Below are positions 17,343 to 25,900 of a stretch of DNA of 64,000 nucleotides, in pieces; position 1 is the stretch's first letter, and every line of letters begins with the position of its first letter. The notes under the pieces are model-generated. The model had not been told where the DNA came from. It did not search any database and worked only from the letters and a program-made list of their open reading frames with translations. The DNA lies in the NCBI RefSeq assembly GCF_000023925.1, contig NC_013169.1:2480001-2544000 (forward strand). The letters are read 5' to 3'. A program made the position numbers and the translations under genes. The stretch is from Kytococcus sedentarius DSM 20547. GTDB lineage: Bacteria > Actinomycetota > Actinomycetes > Actinomycetales > Dermatophilaceae.

Positions 17343-18416
17343 TCAGCCTGCCTGACCGGTCCGCAGCAGCTCCAGGGACCGCTCGATGCGGCGTGCCCAC
17401 CAGTCGGTCCGGTCCGGCGCGGCCAGCTCCGCGGCCCGGTCCGGCTCGACGCGGCGCAGGGCGATCCGCCCACCCTCCGGCACCAGGGGCGCCGAGGTGA
17501 CGTCGTGCGAGAAGAGCGCAGCGGTGCCGAGCCCGCACGCTCCGGCGAGCTCCGGCATCGAGGAGGCCAGGGCGACGCCCGCCCCCAGGCCCACGCTCGA
17601 CTCCAGGGCCGAGCTCACGACCGTGGGCAACCCGGTGGCGGTGATGATCTGCGCGGCGGCGGCCGCTCCCCCCATCGGCGCTGCCTTGACGACGATGAGG
17701 TCGGCCGCGCCCAGCGCGCGCACGAGCAGGGGGTCGGCCGCGCGGCGGATGGACTCGTCGGCCGCGATGCGGGTGGGCACACCGCGGGCAACCAATAGCT
17801 CGCGGAGCTCAGCGAGCTCCGCAGCCGTGGCGCAGGGCTGCTCGCAATAGTCGAGGCGCTCCCCCGTGGCGGCCACCTGCTCGAGCGCCCGGGCGGCCTG
17901 ACGCACGGACCATGCCCCGTTGGCGTCGATGCGCAGGGCGGCGTCGGGCCCCATCGCGCGGCGGACGGCGGCGATGCGGGCGAGGTCGTTCGCCGTGGAG
18001 GCGGCCTCGTCACGGTCCAGCACGGAGCGCTCGGCGACCTTGATCTTGGCGGTCCCGGCGCCGGGCACGCGGGCCACGACGGCCGGGACCTCCTCCGCGG
18101 CGACGGCCGGCACGGTGACGTTGACCGGCACCGTGGAGCGGACGGGGGCGGGCCAGCCCCACCAGCCGGCCTCCAGGGTGGCGGCGAGCCAGCGGGAGGC
18201 CTCGGCGTCGTCGTACTCGGTGAACGGGGCGAACTCGGCCCAGCCGAGGGGCCCGCGGACCAACGCGGTCTCGCGGGTGGTCAGGCCCCGGAAGCGCACC
18301 ACCATGGGCAGGCGGACCACCACCAGGTGGGCGAGCAGCTCCTCGAGCGCGGGGAGCTCACGGCCCAGGGTGGGGTCGCTCACCGCCTGGGGGCGGTCGG
18401 TGGGGCAGGGAAGCAC
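17343..18416 (-). CDS. menC: o-Succinylbenzoate synthase
   Basis: A 357-residue enolase-superfamily enzyme that dehydrates SHCHC to o-succinylbenzoate in menaquinone synthesis. Catalytic residues are in place: Lys124/Lys126 (KIKV), metal ligands Asp164 (DAN), Glu192 (EQP) and Asp220 (DES), and Lys244 (VKAAP). It diverges from menB and menE, which perform the next steps. The GTG at 18416 has a TACCGT box seven bases upstream and no ribosome binding site, so it may be leaderless; an internal GTG at 18380 is the alternative start. Confidence 0.92.
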   Translation of the reverse strand: MLPCPTDRPQAVSDPTLGRELPALEELLAHLVVVRLPMVVRFRGLTTRETALVRGPLGWAEFAPFTEYDDAEASRWLAATLEAGWWGWPAPVRSTVPVNVTVPAVAAEEVPAVVARVPGAGTAKIKVAERSVLDRDEAASTANDLARIAAVRRAMGPDAALRIDANGAWSVRQAARALEQVAATGERLDYCEQPCATAAELAELRELLVARGVPTRIAADESIRRAADPLLVRALGAADLIVVKAAPMGGAAAAAQIITATGLPTVVSSALESSVGLGAGVALASSMPELAGACGLGTAALFSHDVTSAPLVPEGGRIALRRVEPDRAAELAAPDRTDWWARRIERSLELLRTGQAG

Positions 18417-18423
18417 GGGACCG

Positions 18424-18429
18424 ACGGTA
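18424..18429 (-). promoter_or_regulatory. -10 box of menC
   Basis: TACCGT on the minus strand is seven bases before the menC GTG. It sits about 60 bases from the oppositely directed menB box, so the two men transcripts share one short intergenic region. Confidence 0.5.
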
Positions 18430-18490
18430 CTGGGTGGCGTGGGGCGCGGGCGGGGAGCACCGGGGTGCCCGAGAGCACTGCGGGGACAAC

Positions 18491-18496
18491 TAGGGT
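18491..18496 (+). promoter_or_regulatory. -10 box of leaderless menB-menE
   Basis: TAGGGT ends seven bases before the menB ATG at 18504, with no ribosome binding site between. Confidence 0.55.
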
Positions 18497-18503
18497 CGGG
18501 GCC

Positions 18504-19481
18504 ATGACTGTGGACGCATCACTGTGGGCCGAGGTGCCCGGGTTCGAGGGCCTGACCGACATCACCTACCACCGCAGCACGCTGCCGGCCGTGGGACGCG
18601 GCGGCGAGGACGGCAGCGGGGACAGCGAGGTCCCGCTGGGGGTGGTCCGCATCGCGTTCGACCGCCCGGAGGTCCGCAACGCCTTCCGCCCGCACACCGT
18701 GGACGAGCTCTACCGCGCGCTCGACCACGCCCGCCGGTCCCCCGACGTGGGCGTCGTCCTGCTGACCGGCAACGGCCCCTCACCCAAGGACGGCGGCTGG
18801 GCCTTCTGCTCCGGCGGGGACCAGCGCATCCGTGGGCGGTCGGGTTACCAGTACGCCACGGACCACGACACGGACGTCGCGGCCGCTGACGCCTCCTCCG
18901 TGGACGAGGCCCGGGTGAGGGCCGAGGGCGGGCGGCTGCACATCCTGGAGGTGCAGCGCCTGATCCGCACGATGCCGAAGGTCGTCATCGCCCTGGTGAA
19001 CGGCTGGGCGGCCGGCGGCGGGCACTCGCTCCACGTGGTGTGCGACATGACCCTCGCCTCCCGCCAGCACGCGCGCTTCAAGCAGACCGATGCGGACGTC
19101 GGCTCCTTCGACGCCGGCTACGGCAGCGCCTACCTGGCCCAGCAGGTGGGGCAGAAGTTCGCCCGCGAGATCTTCTTCCTGGGCCGCACCTACGACGCCG
19201 AGACGATGCAGCGCATGGGCGCGGTCAACATCGTGGCCGACCACGAGGAGCTGGAGGCCGAGGGCATCCAGGTGGCCCGCGAGATCCTCGGCAAGTCGCC
19301 CACCGCCCAGCGGATGCTGAAGTTCGCCTTCAACCTGGCCGACGACGGCCTCATGGGTCAGCAGGTCTTCGCCGGGGAGGCGACGCGCCTGGCGTACATG
19401 ACCGACGAGGCCGTGGAGGGCAAGGAGTCCTTCCTGGAGAAGCGCGACCCGGACTGGTCGGCACACCCTTGGTACTACTGA
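18504..19481 (+). CDS. menB: 1,4-Dihydroxy-2-naphthoyl-CoA synthase
   Basis: A 325-residue crotonase-fold enzyme that closes the second ring of the naphthoquinone from o-succinylbenzoyl-CoA. It carries the MenB hallmarks: KDGGWAFCSGGDQRIRG with the oxyanion loop, then VNGWAAGGGHSLHVVCDMTLAS, DADVGSFDAGYGSAYLAQQVGQKFAREIFFLGR-type sequence and the C-terminal SAHPWYY. The frame is open upstream to 18327, but the ATG at 18504 follows a TAGGGT box by seven bases. The GTG of menE begins eight bases after its stop, so they form one operon. A decayed copy of its last 14 codons occurs at 28112. Confidence 0.95.
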   Translation: MTVDASLWAEVPGFEGLTDITYHRSTLPAVGRGGEDGSGDSEVPLGVVRIAFDRPEVRNAFRPHTVDELYRALDHARRSPDVGVVLLTGNGPSPKDGGWAFCSGGDQRIRGRSGYQYATDHDTDVAAADASSVDEARVRAEGGRLHILEVQRLIRTMPKVVIALVNGWAAGGGHSLHVVCDMTLASRQHARFKQTDADVGSFDAGYGSAYLAQQVGQKFAREIFFLGRTYDAETMQRMGAVNIVADHEELEAEGIQVAREILGKSPTAQRMLKFAFNLADDGLMGQQVFAGEATRLAYMTDEAVEGKESFLEKRDPDWSAHPWYY

Positions 19482-19488
19482 GGCCCCG

Positions 19489-20643
19489 GTGACCCTCACC
19501 CCGACGCCCCCCGTCACCGTCCCGCCAGAGGCCACGGCCGAGGCGGTGCGCACCGCCCTCGCCCCCGTGCTGGCCGGCGAGCGTGAGCTCGCGCTGGGCA
19601 CCTCCGGCTCCACCGGCAGCCCGGCCCGCGCCCTCCTGCGCGGCGCCGACCTCACCGCCAGCGCGACGGCCACCCACGAGCGCCTCGGCGGCCCCGGGCG
19701 GTGGGTCCTCGCCCTCCCTCCGGGCCACATCGCCGGGGTGCAGGTGCTCGTGCGGGCGGCGGTCGCCGGCATCGGGCCCCTCGTCACCACCGGCGCCGAG
19801 GGCTCCTTCGACCCGGCCCGTCTCACTGCCGACCTGACCGCCGCCCGGGAGGCCGACCCGACGACACGCACCTACCTCTCGCTCGTCCCCACCCAGGTCG
19901 CCCGCCTCACCGAGGACCCCGCCACGGCCTGCGCCGTCACCGCGGCCACCGACGCCGTCCTGGTCGGCGGCGCCGCCCTACCGGCCGCCGTGGCCGAGCG
20001 GGCCGCCACGGCCGGCCTGCCGGTGGTCCGCACCTACGGCTCCACCGAGACCTGCGGCGGCTGCGTGTACGACGGCCTCCCGCTGCCCGGGGTCGAGATC
20101 GGCACCACCGCCGAGGGCCGGGTCACCCTCACCGCACCGTGGGTCACGCGCGGCTGGTTGGTCGACGGCGAACTCGTCACCTCCCGCGCCCACGCCGGCG
20201 GGCAGGGCGCCCGCATCGAGGACGCACCCCCCGCCCCCGACGGCACCCCGCGACGTACGCTCATCACCGACGACCTCGGCGAGATCGGCCCCGACGGCCG
20301 CCTGCGCATCACCGGCCGCGCGGACGACCTCATCACCACCGGCGGCGTGAAGGTCGCGCCCGGCCCCGTCGCCGATGCGGTGGGCCGCCTGCCGCAGGTG
20401 GCCGAGTGCGCCGTCGTGGGCGCCCCGGACGAGACCTGGGGCCAGCGGGTGACGGTCGTCGCCGTGCCGCGCGGCGAGCGCGTCCCTCTGGCCACGCTCC
20501 GTGACGCCCTGCGCGAGGCGCTGCCCGCGTCCGCGCTCCCGCGCGCCGTCCGCTGGGTGGACGCGATGCCGCTCACCGGCCCGGGCAAGCACGACCGTGG
20601 CGCGCTGCGGCGCCTCGCTACCGAACCGGACGAAGTAGCCTGA
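19489..20643 (+). CDS. menE: o-Succinylbenzoate-CoA ligase
   Basis: A 384-residue adenylate-forming ligase that activates o-succinylbenzoate for MenB. Motifs in order: TSGSTGSPARA (phosphate loop, residues 38-48), VRTYGSTETCGG (A5), TDDLGEIGPDGRLRITGRADD (A7-A8) and the catalytic Lys in TGPGKHDRGAL near the C-terminus. It is shorter than the 450-residue Gram-positive enzymes, as usual in actinobacteria. Starts at GTG, eight bases after menB. The lower-GC island begins directly downstream, convergent. A fused remnant of its two ends is found at 28162-28296. Confidence 0.93.
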   Translation: MTLTPTPPVTVPPEATAEAVRTALAPVLAGERELALGTSGSTGSPARALLRGADLTASATATHERLGGPGRWVLALPPGHIAGVQVLVRAAVAGIGPLVTTGAEGSFDPARLTADLTAAREADPTTRTYLSLVPTQVARLTEDPATACAVTAATDAVLVGGAALPAAVAERAATAGLPVVRTYGSTETCGGCVYDGLPLPGVEIGTTAEGRVTLTAPWVTRGWLVDGELVTSRAHAGGQGARIEDAPPAPDGTPRRTLITDDLGEIGPDGRLRITGRADDLITTGGVKVAPGPVADAVGRLPQVAECAVVGAPDETWGQRVTVVAVPRGERVPLATLRDALREALPASALPRAVRWVDAMPLTGPGKHDRGALRRLATEPDEVA

Positions 20644-20670
20644 GCATTCAGTGGGCGCAGACCGAGCGAT

Positions 20671-21888
20671 TCAGTCACGCTCCGGGGGCCGGTGGTACTG
20701 GGGGTCGTCGTCGTTGCGCCAGAACGCCACCGCCCACCCCAAGGAGATCACCGCAGCAGCCACCGGCAGGGCGCCGCTGACCGCGCCCAGACCACCGTAG
20801 GCCCAGCCCACCGCCGGCCGGGAGAGAGCGCTGCCTCCCATGGCATTCAGCGCCTGCACGCTGATGACCCTCCCCAAGCGCTCTTGAGGGACAGAGCGGC
20901 TGATGCGGGCAAAGACAGCGGCCCCCGCGCTCGGCCCAATGAGGATGCTGAGCGCCAAAGGGATGGCCATTGCCCAATGGCCGCTGAGGGCCGCGCTGGT
21001 CGCCAACGAGACCACGGTCAGGAACACACAGAACAACTGCGTCTGGTGGAACGAAAGGCGCTTGGTCACGGCAGGCACTATGGCCGCACCAGCGATGCCC
21101 ACAGCCCCCAGGAGACCCGAGAGCAATCCGATGACTCCGGCCGAGACACCTGCGCGTTCCAGGTCGATCACCATGAAGAACATCAGTCCCGCGACGGCCA
21201 GGTTGTAGAAGAACTGCACTCCCAATATGTCACGCAGCACGCTCTCTCGCCCGACGTAGGAGAAACCCGCCATGACAGACTGGGCGAAGTTCTCCTCCTC
21301 GGACTTCTCGACACTCAAGTCCGCTTGGATGAGCAGGTCGCACACCATGGCCACCACACACGCGACCGCCGCGACCGCGCACACCCAACCGGGGCCCACC
21401 CCCAGCAACACACCACCCAACGCCGGGCCCGCCAGCTGAGCAGCCTGGTTGCGCCCCTGGTACTCTCCGTGCGACTGCTCCAGGCGTTCCTGCGGAACTA
21501 CCTGCGTGATTGCCGCATCCTCAGCCGCATCATTGGTCGAGGCGATGAACGCCACGAGCATCGACAACCCCGCGTAAAGCACCACCGACGTGGACCCGGC
21601 GAACAACACCGCAGCCATCACTCCGAAGATGACGGCCTGCCCCAGCTGCGAAGCCACCAGGAGATGGCGCCGGTCGTACCGATCAGCCAGGGCTCCACCC
21701 GGTGAACGCCCCACCACCACCGCCAAACCCAGTAAACCAGCCACCAGACCGCTGACCCCCGCCGAATCCGTCATCCGCAACACGATGAGTGGCGTGGCGA
21801 ACACAAACGCCGTGCTCGCCACATCCGCCGGAATACCCCCCATCCACAACAATCGGTAATCACGAAGGTCCGCACCGAGCGCCATCAT
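20671..21888 (-). CDS. MFS exporter, EntS-like (MFS_3) branch
   Basis: A 405-residue, 12-helix major facilitator protein. The loop 2-3 motif GGALADRYDRRHLLV and N-terminal LRDYRLLWMGGIPADVASTAF match the EntS-type exporters that pump siderophores and natural products. It begins six bases after the SagB-type gene stop, so it is the last gene of a leftward operon (ATP-grasp, dehydrogenase, exporter) and probably exports the operon's product. Base composition differs from the neighbours: I counted 58% GC at 21001-21060 against 83% at 19681-19740, which points to transfer. Confidence 0.85.
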   Translation of the reverse strand: MMALGADLRDYRLLWMGGIPADVASTAFVFATPLIVLRMTDSAGVSGLVAGLLGLAVVVGRSPGGALADRYDRRHLLVASQLGQAVIFGVMAAVLFAGSTSVVLYAGLSMLVAFIASTNDAAEDAAITQVVPQERLEQSHGEYQGRNQAAQLAGPALGGVLLGVGPGWVCAVAAVACVVAMVCDLLIQADLSVEKSEEENFAQSVMAGFSYVGRESVLRDILGVQFFYNLAVAGLMFFMVIDLERAGVSAGVIGLLSGLLGAVGIAGAAIVPAVTKRLSFHQTQLFCVFLTVVSLATSAALSGHWAMAIPLALSILIGPSAGAAVFARISRSVPQERLGRVISVQALNAMGGSALSRPAVGWAYGGLGAVSGALPVAAAVISLGWAVAFWRNDDDPQYHRPPERD

Positions 21889-21894
21889 CGCTCC

Positions 21895-22986
21895 TCACTC
21901 ATGCAGACCCTGAGTCTGCGGGTCGTTGTCCCACGGATGCCCGATACCGCACACGCCTGCCAAGGCGTTGACCGCTGGGTCCACCCCGAGAGCCCCCTCC
22001 AGGACCGACTCCCTGAAGGCCGCCGTGAAACCAGCCCCGAGCCCCAGCGCGGTGGCGGTCATCAGCACCGCCTGGCTGAGGTGCCCGACATCCAGTATTC
22101 CCACCCGATACGCGCGGGCATGGGGGTACTTCCACACCAGACTCGGGAGGTCCACGCCGTACACGAGCAGAACCGGACAGTCCAAGAACCAGGTCTGCCC
22201 ACCCAGCGCATGGGCCAGTTCCTCGTCCGGGAGGGGCCTGCCCACCGGGGTCACCGTGTGGTCCAGCGGGTTATACCGATATCCGCCCGGCGGAAGGCCC
22301 CGGACCGATCTGGCCACGAGGTACACCTCGGTGGACACACGGGCGCCCCCTGACGGCGCGCTGCGAAAGAAGTTCTCATAGTCCCGGTCGCCTCGACTGC
22401 GCTGCCGCGCCTCCGAGAGTCCCACCGCCTCCTTCAGGAGAGTGGACAGGACGGCGCCCCCAAGGGGCTGGCCTGCAAAGCGGCGCACCGTGCGCCGGGT
22501 GCGCAGAACGTCAATGCATGGCGTTCCCGGCACAGCACCGGGAACCGGCAGGGCCAGGGCGTTGGCCTCCACGTGCGGAAAGCGGGAGGGCGGTGGCTCC
22601 TCGATCCGCTTGTGACGGAGCATCGCACGATTCTGGGCGGTCGAGGCGAACTCCTCACCCACCTCCACCCGCGTCGCGAAGTGGTACATCCGGGCGTGGG
22701 TGGACCACTCCCCCCAACTACGCAGCAGCAGGTTCTCCCGACGATGACGTGGAGAGACCTCACTCAGGACAATTTCGAGCGCCTCCAAGGCAGTCACCAG
22801 ATCCTCCCCCAGCTGCTCGACAGCCCGAGCACGTTCTGAGACCGACCCCTTGGCGTCAGCGAACCACCGGATGGCCTCCAGGCCCTGTTGGTCCAGTGGA
22901 ATCTGGCGGTGACGCAGGGGGTCGTCCCAGACCAGCCCAGCCTCCCCCACCAAGATGCTGCCGAAACGCGAGAGGCTCAGCTTCAC
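21895..22986 (-). CDS. SagB/ThcOx-type FMN dehydrogenase
   Basis: A 363-residue flavoprotein with an N-terminal domain (about 1-140, including the SagB-like WSTHARMYHFATRV) and a nitroreductase fold (about 150-360). Flavin and dimer features are seen in LRTRRTVRRFAGQPL, SAPSGGARVSTEVYLVAR and ILDVGHLSQAVLMTATALGLGAGF. SagB-type enzymes usually oxidise azoline rings or other peptide modifications in ribosomal peptide pathways. No YcaO cyclodehydratase is present in this window; the partner is an ATP-grasp ligase whose stop it overlaps by four bases (ATGA). Local GC is about 57% (22741-22800), well below the backbone. Confidence 0.82.
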   Translation of the reverse strand: MKLSLSRFGSILVGEAGLVWDDPLRHRQIPLDQQGLEAIRWFADAKGSVSERARAVEQLGEDLVTALEALEIVLSEVSPRHRRENLLLRSWGEWSTHARMYHFATRVEVGEEFASTAQNRAMLRHKRIEEPPPSRFPHVEANALALPVPGAVPGTPCIDVLRTRRTVRRFAGQPLGGAVLSTLLKEAVGLSEARQRSRGDRDYENFFRSAPSGGARVSTEVYLVARSVRGLPPGGYRYNPLDHTVTPVGRPLPDEELAHALGGQTWFLDCPVLLVYGVDLPSLVWKYPHARAYRVGILDVGHLSQAVLMTATALGLGAGFTAAFRESVLEGALGVDPAVNALAGVCGIGHPWDNDPQTQGLHE

Positions 22987-23330
22987 GCTCGGACCGCCCC
23001 CTCGAAATACTCACACAGGGCATCGCTCACCCGGGTGTCTCCGGCATTCTTCTGGAAGTACCGCCAGTCGAATACGAGATTGATCTCCAGAAAGACCGGG
23101 GTCCCATCCTCCTGCACCAGGAAATCGATCGCCCCGAGATCCACCCGGTGCTCCGCAACGAAGGACCGAACGCGCCCAGCCAGACACTCGCCCAGATCAA
23201 CGGATTCCACCCGAACCGCCTCCGAATCATCCCACAGGGACCTTGCGTTCGGTTTTCCTGAGACCCGGTAGGCAAGGAGCACCCCACCCACGATGAAAAC
23301 CCGCAGTTCCGACTCATGTGCCACGTATGC
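22983..23330 (-). pseudogene. ATP-grasp ligase, C-terminal fragment cut by IS
   Basis: Only about the last 115 codons remain. The sequence matches the C-terminal half of a RimK/MvdD-type ATP-grasp domain: ELRVFIVGGVLLAYRV, then GAIDFLVQEDGTPVFLEINL with the Glu and Asn that bind magnesium, then DWRYFQ. The reading frame stays open to 23330, where the ISL3-type element begins. A GTG at 23324 could in principle initiate, but the product would lack the nucleotide-binding half. In graspetide-like pathways such enzymes form ester or amide bonds in precursor peptides. Overlap with the SagB-type gene shows they were co-translated. Confidence 0.82.
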
Positions 23331-24756
23331 GGCTCTTCACGAACGAGGGTGTAGTCGGTTGAGCGCGTCGGTGGCCGGGTAGGGGTCGAGGTCTCCCGGA
23401 TGATGGAAGTTCTTCACGCTCGCCATCCCGAAAGACCTCGACGTGCTCCACCCTACTTTCGCGACCCCTGACCTGACCACGTTCTGCCGCCTCGACGAGC
23501 TCGGCCTCGTCGCCGTCGGCCAGCTGATCGAGCCGGATCGGGCCACGATCGAATGCCGCGTCGTCGAGGACGACCCGCGGTGTCGGAAGTGCGGTGTCGA
23601 GGGCGTGCCACGGGACACGGTGACGCGCCCGCTGGCGCATGAACCGTTCGGGCACCGGCCGACGACCCTGCTGGTGCGGGTGCGCCGGTACCGGTGCGGA
23701 CACTGCCGGCGCACGTGGCGGCAGGACATGACGCGGGCAGCGGCGCCGCGTGCGAAGATCTCCCGCGGCGGCCTGGAGTGGGCGCTGCGGGGCATCGTCA
23801 TCGACCACCTCACCGTCACCCGCGTCGCCGCAGGTCTCGGGGTGTCCTGGAGTGCCGCGAACGCCGCCGTCCTCGCGGAAGGCAAGCGGCGCCTGATCGA
23901 CGACCCCGCCCGGTTCGACGGGGTCACCACGATCGGTGTCGACGAGCACGTCTGGCGACACACGAGGCTGGGCGACAAGTACGTCACCGTGATCATCGAC
24001 CTCACGCCCGCGAGGAACAAGACCGGGCCGGCGAGGCTGCTGGACATGGTCGAGGGCCGCTCCAAGGCGGTGTTCAAGCAGTGGCTCGCCGCCCGCCCCG
24101 CGGACTGGGCGAAGCGGATCGAGGTGGTCGCGATGGACGGCTTCGCCGGGTTCAAGACCGCTGCCGCCGAGGAACTCCCCGACGCCGTCCCCGTCATGGA
24201 CCCGTTCCACGTGGTCCGCCTCGCCGGCGACGCGCTGGATGTCTGCCGGCGTCGGGTCCAGCAAGACACCACCGGTCACCGCGGGCTCAAGGGCGACCCG
24301 CTCTACAAAGCCCGCCGCACCCTGCACACCGGGGCGAGCCTGCTCACCGACCGGCAGCGGGCACGCCTGGACGCAGTGTTCGCGAGCGAGGAGCACGTCG
24401 AGGTCGAGGCGACCTGGGGCATCTACCAGCGCATCGTCGCGGCCTACCGGGAGCCCGACAAGAAGAAAGCGAAGGCGATGATGCAGGAGGTGATCGCTGC
24501 GATCAGCAGCGGCGTTCCCGCGGCGCTCGTCGAGGTCCGCAAGCTCGGCCGGACCATGAAGCAGCGGGCGGGCGACATCCTCGCGTTCTTCGACCGCCCC
24601 GGCACCAGCAACGGCCCGACCGAGGCCATCAACGGGCGACTCGAACACCTCCGCGGCTCCGCCCTCGGCTTCCGCAACCTCACCCACTACATCGCTCGGT
24701 CGCTGCTCGAAGCCGGAGGGTTCAGACCCGCGCTACACCCTCGTTCGTGAAGAGCC
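23331..24756 (+). mobile_element. ISL3-family insertion sequence, 1426 bp
   Basis: Bounded by perfect 24-bp inverted repeats (23331-23354 and 24733-24756, beginning GGCTCTTCACGAACG). The flanking 8-mers ACGTATGC (23323-23330) and ACGTAGGC (24757-24764) match at 7 of 8 positions, as expected of the 8-bp target duplication of this family. The last three bases of the right copy are also the first bases of the next element. Carries one transposase gene, rightward, whose last codons lie inside the right repeat. Confidence 0.93.
23443..24750 (+). CDS. ISL3-family transposase
   Basis: A 435-residue transposase with an N-terminal zinc-binding region (CRKCG, CGHC), helix-turn-helix, and the DDE domain of the ISL3 family: GVDEHVWRHTRLGDKYVTV, VVAMDGFAGFKTA, EATWGIYQR and the C-terminal GPTEAINGRLEHLRGSALGF. 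Compared with the neighbouring element, it has one extra base near 23412 (GTTCTTCAC against GTTCTCAC). That puts the ATG at 23403 out of frame and leaves GTG at 23443 as the likely start. Activity is uncertain for that reason, although the conserved domains are intact. Confidence 0.9.
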   Translation: MLHPTFATPDLTTFCRLDELGLVAVGQLIEPDRATIECRVVEDDPRCRKCGVEGVPRDTVTRPLAHEPFGHRPTTLLVRVRRYRCGHCRRTWRQDMTRAAAPRAKISRGGLEWALRGIVIDHLTVTRVAAGLGVSWSAANAAVLAEGKRRLIDDPARFDGVTTIGVDEHVWRHTRLGDKYVTVIIDLTPARNKTGPARLLDMVEGRSKAVFKQWLAARPADWAKRIEVVAMDGFAGFKTAAAEELPDAVPVMDPFHVVRLAGDALDVCRRRVQQDTTGHRGLKGDPLYKARRTLHTGASLLTDRQRARLDAVFASEEHVEVEATWGIYQRIVAAYREPDKKKAKAMMQEVIAAISSGVPAALVEVRKLGRTMKQRAGDILAFFDRPGTSNGPTEAINGRLEHLRGSALGFRNLTHYIARSLLEAGGFRPALHPRS

Positions 24757-24764
24757 ACGTAGGC

Positions 24765-25892
24765 TCATCCCAATCGAGGGTGTAGTTGGGGTCTGAATCC
24801 GCCTGTCTCGAGCAGGCTTCTGGCGATGTAGTTGGTGAGGTTGCGGAAGCCCAGGGCGGAGCCGCGGAGGTGCTCGAGGCGACCGTTCGTGGCTTCGGTG
24901 GGGCCGTTGCTGGTGCCGGGTCGGTCGAAGTAGGCCAGGACGTCCTCTGCCCGCTTGGACAGAGTGCGGCCGAGGGTGACGAGCTCGGTGAGCGCGGCGG
25001 GGACGCCGGAGGTCAGGCTGGTGATGAGGTTGCTCATGGCCTGTCGGCCTGCGGTGCGGTCGGGGTGTCGGTAGGCGGCGATCATGCGCTGGTAGATGCC
25101 CCAGGTGGCTTCGACCTGGACGTGGTCGTCGTCCCCGAAGAGGGCGGTGAGGCGTTGGGTCTGGCGGTCGGTGAGCAGGTCGGCGCCGGTGTGCAGGGTG
25201 CGTCGGGATCTGTAGAGCGGGTCGGTGTTGCGGCCGCGGTGGCCGTGCAGTTCTTGCTGGACCCGGCGCCGGCAGCGGTCGAGGGCGTCGCCGGCGAGGC
25301 GGACGACGTGGAAGGGATCCATGACGGCGACGGCCTGCGGGAGCTCTTCGGTGGTGGCGGTCTTGAAGCCGGTGAACCCGTCCATGGCGACGACTTCGAG
25401 GCCGTCGCGCCAGGCCTTGGGCCGGGCAGCGAGCCATGTCTTGAACACTTCCTTGGAGCGGCCCTCCACCATGGCCAGCAGCCGCGATGGCCCGGTCTTG
25501 TCGCGGACCGGGGTGAGGTCGATGACGACGGTGACGAACTTGTCGCCGCGGTGGGTGTGACGCCAGACGTGTTCGTCGACGCCGATCACCTTCACGTCAT
25601 CGAATCGGGTCGGGTCGTCCAGCAGGAGCCGCTGGCCTTCGGCCAGCACAGCGGCGTTGGCTGTGTCCCAGGAGACGGCGAGAGTTTCGGCGAGGCGAGC
25701 AACGGTGAGGTGTTGGCAGACGAGTCCGACCAGCGCCCACCGCAGCGCGGTCCGGGACAGCTTCGCTCGGGGCTCGGCGGCACGGGTGGTGTCTTGCCGC
25801 CAGACGTGCCCGCAGCCGGTGCACTTGTAGCGGCGGACCGTGAGCAACAGCGTGGTCGGCCGCCACCCCAGCGGTTCGTGGGCCAGCTCCCT
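24765..25892 (-). pseudogene. ISL3-type transposase, C-terminal 375 codons
   Basis: The large C-terminal part of the second ISL3-type transposase, with the full DDE region (VIGVDEHVWRHTHRGDKF, VVAMDGFTGFKTA, EATWGIYQRM). It is similar to but distinct from the first element's protein. It joins in frame to the N-terminal part at 27343-27570 once the IS256-type insertion and one copy of its 8-bp duplication are removed, restoring DTVTRELAHEPLG and a 451-residue protein. Confidence 0.88.
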
Positions 25893-25900
25893 GGTGACGG

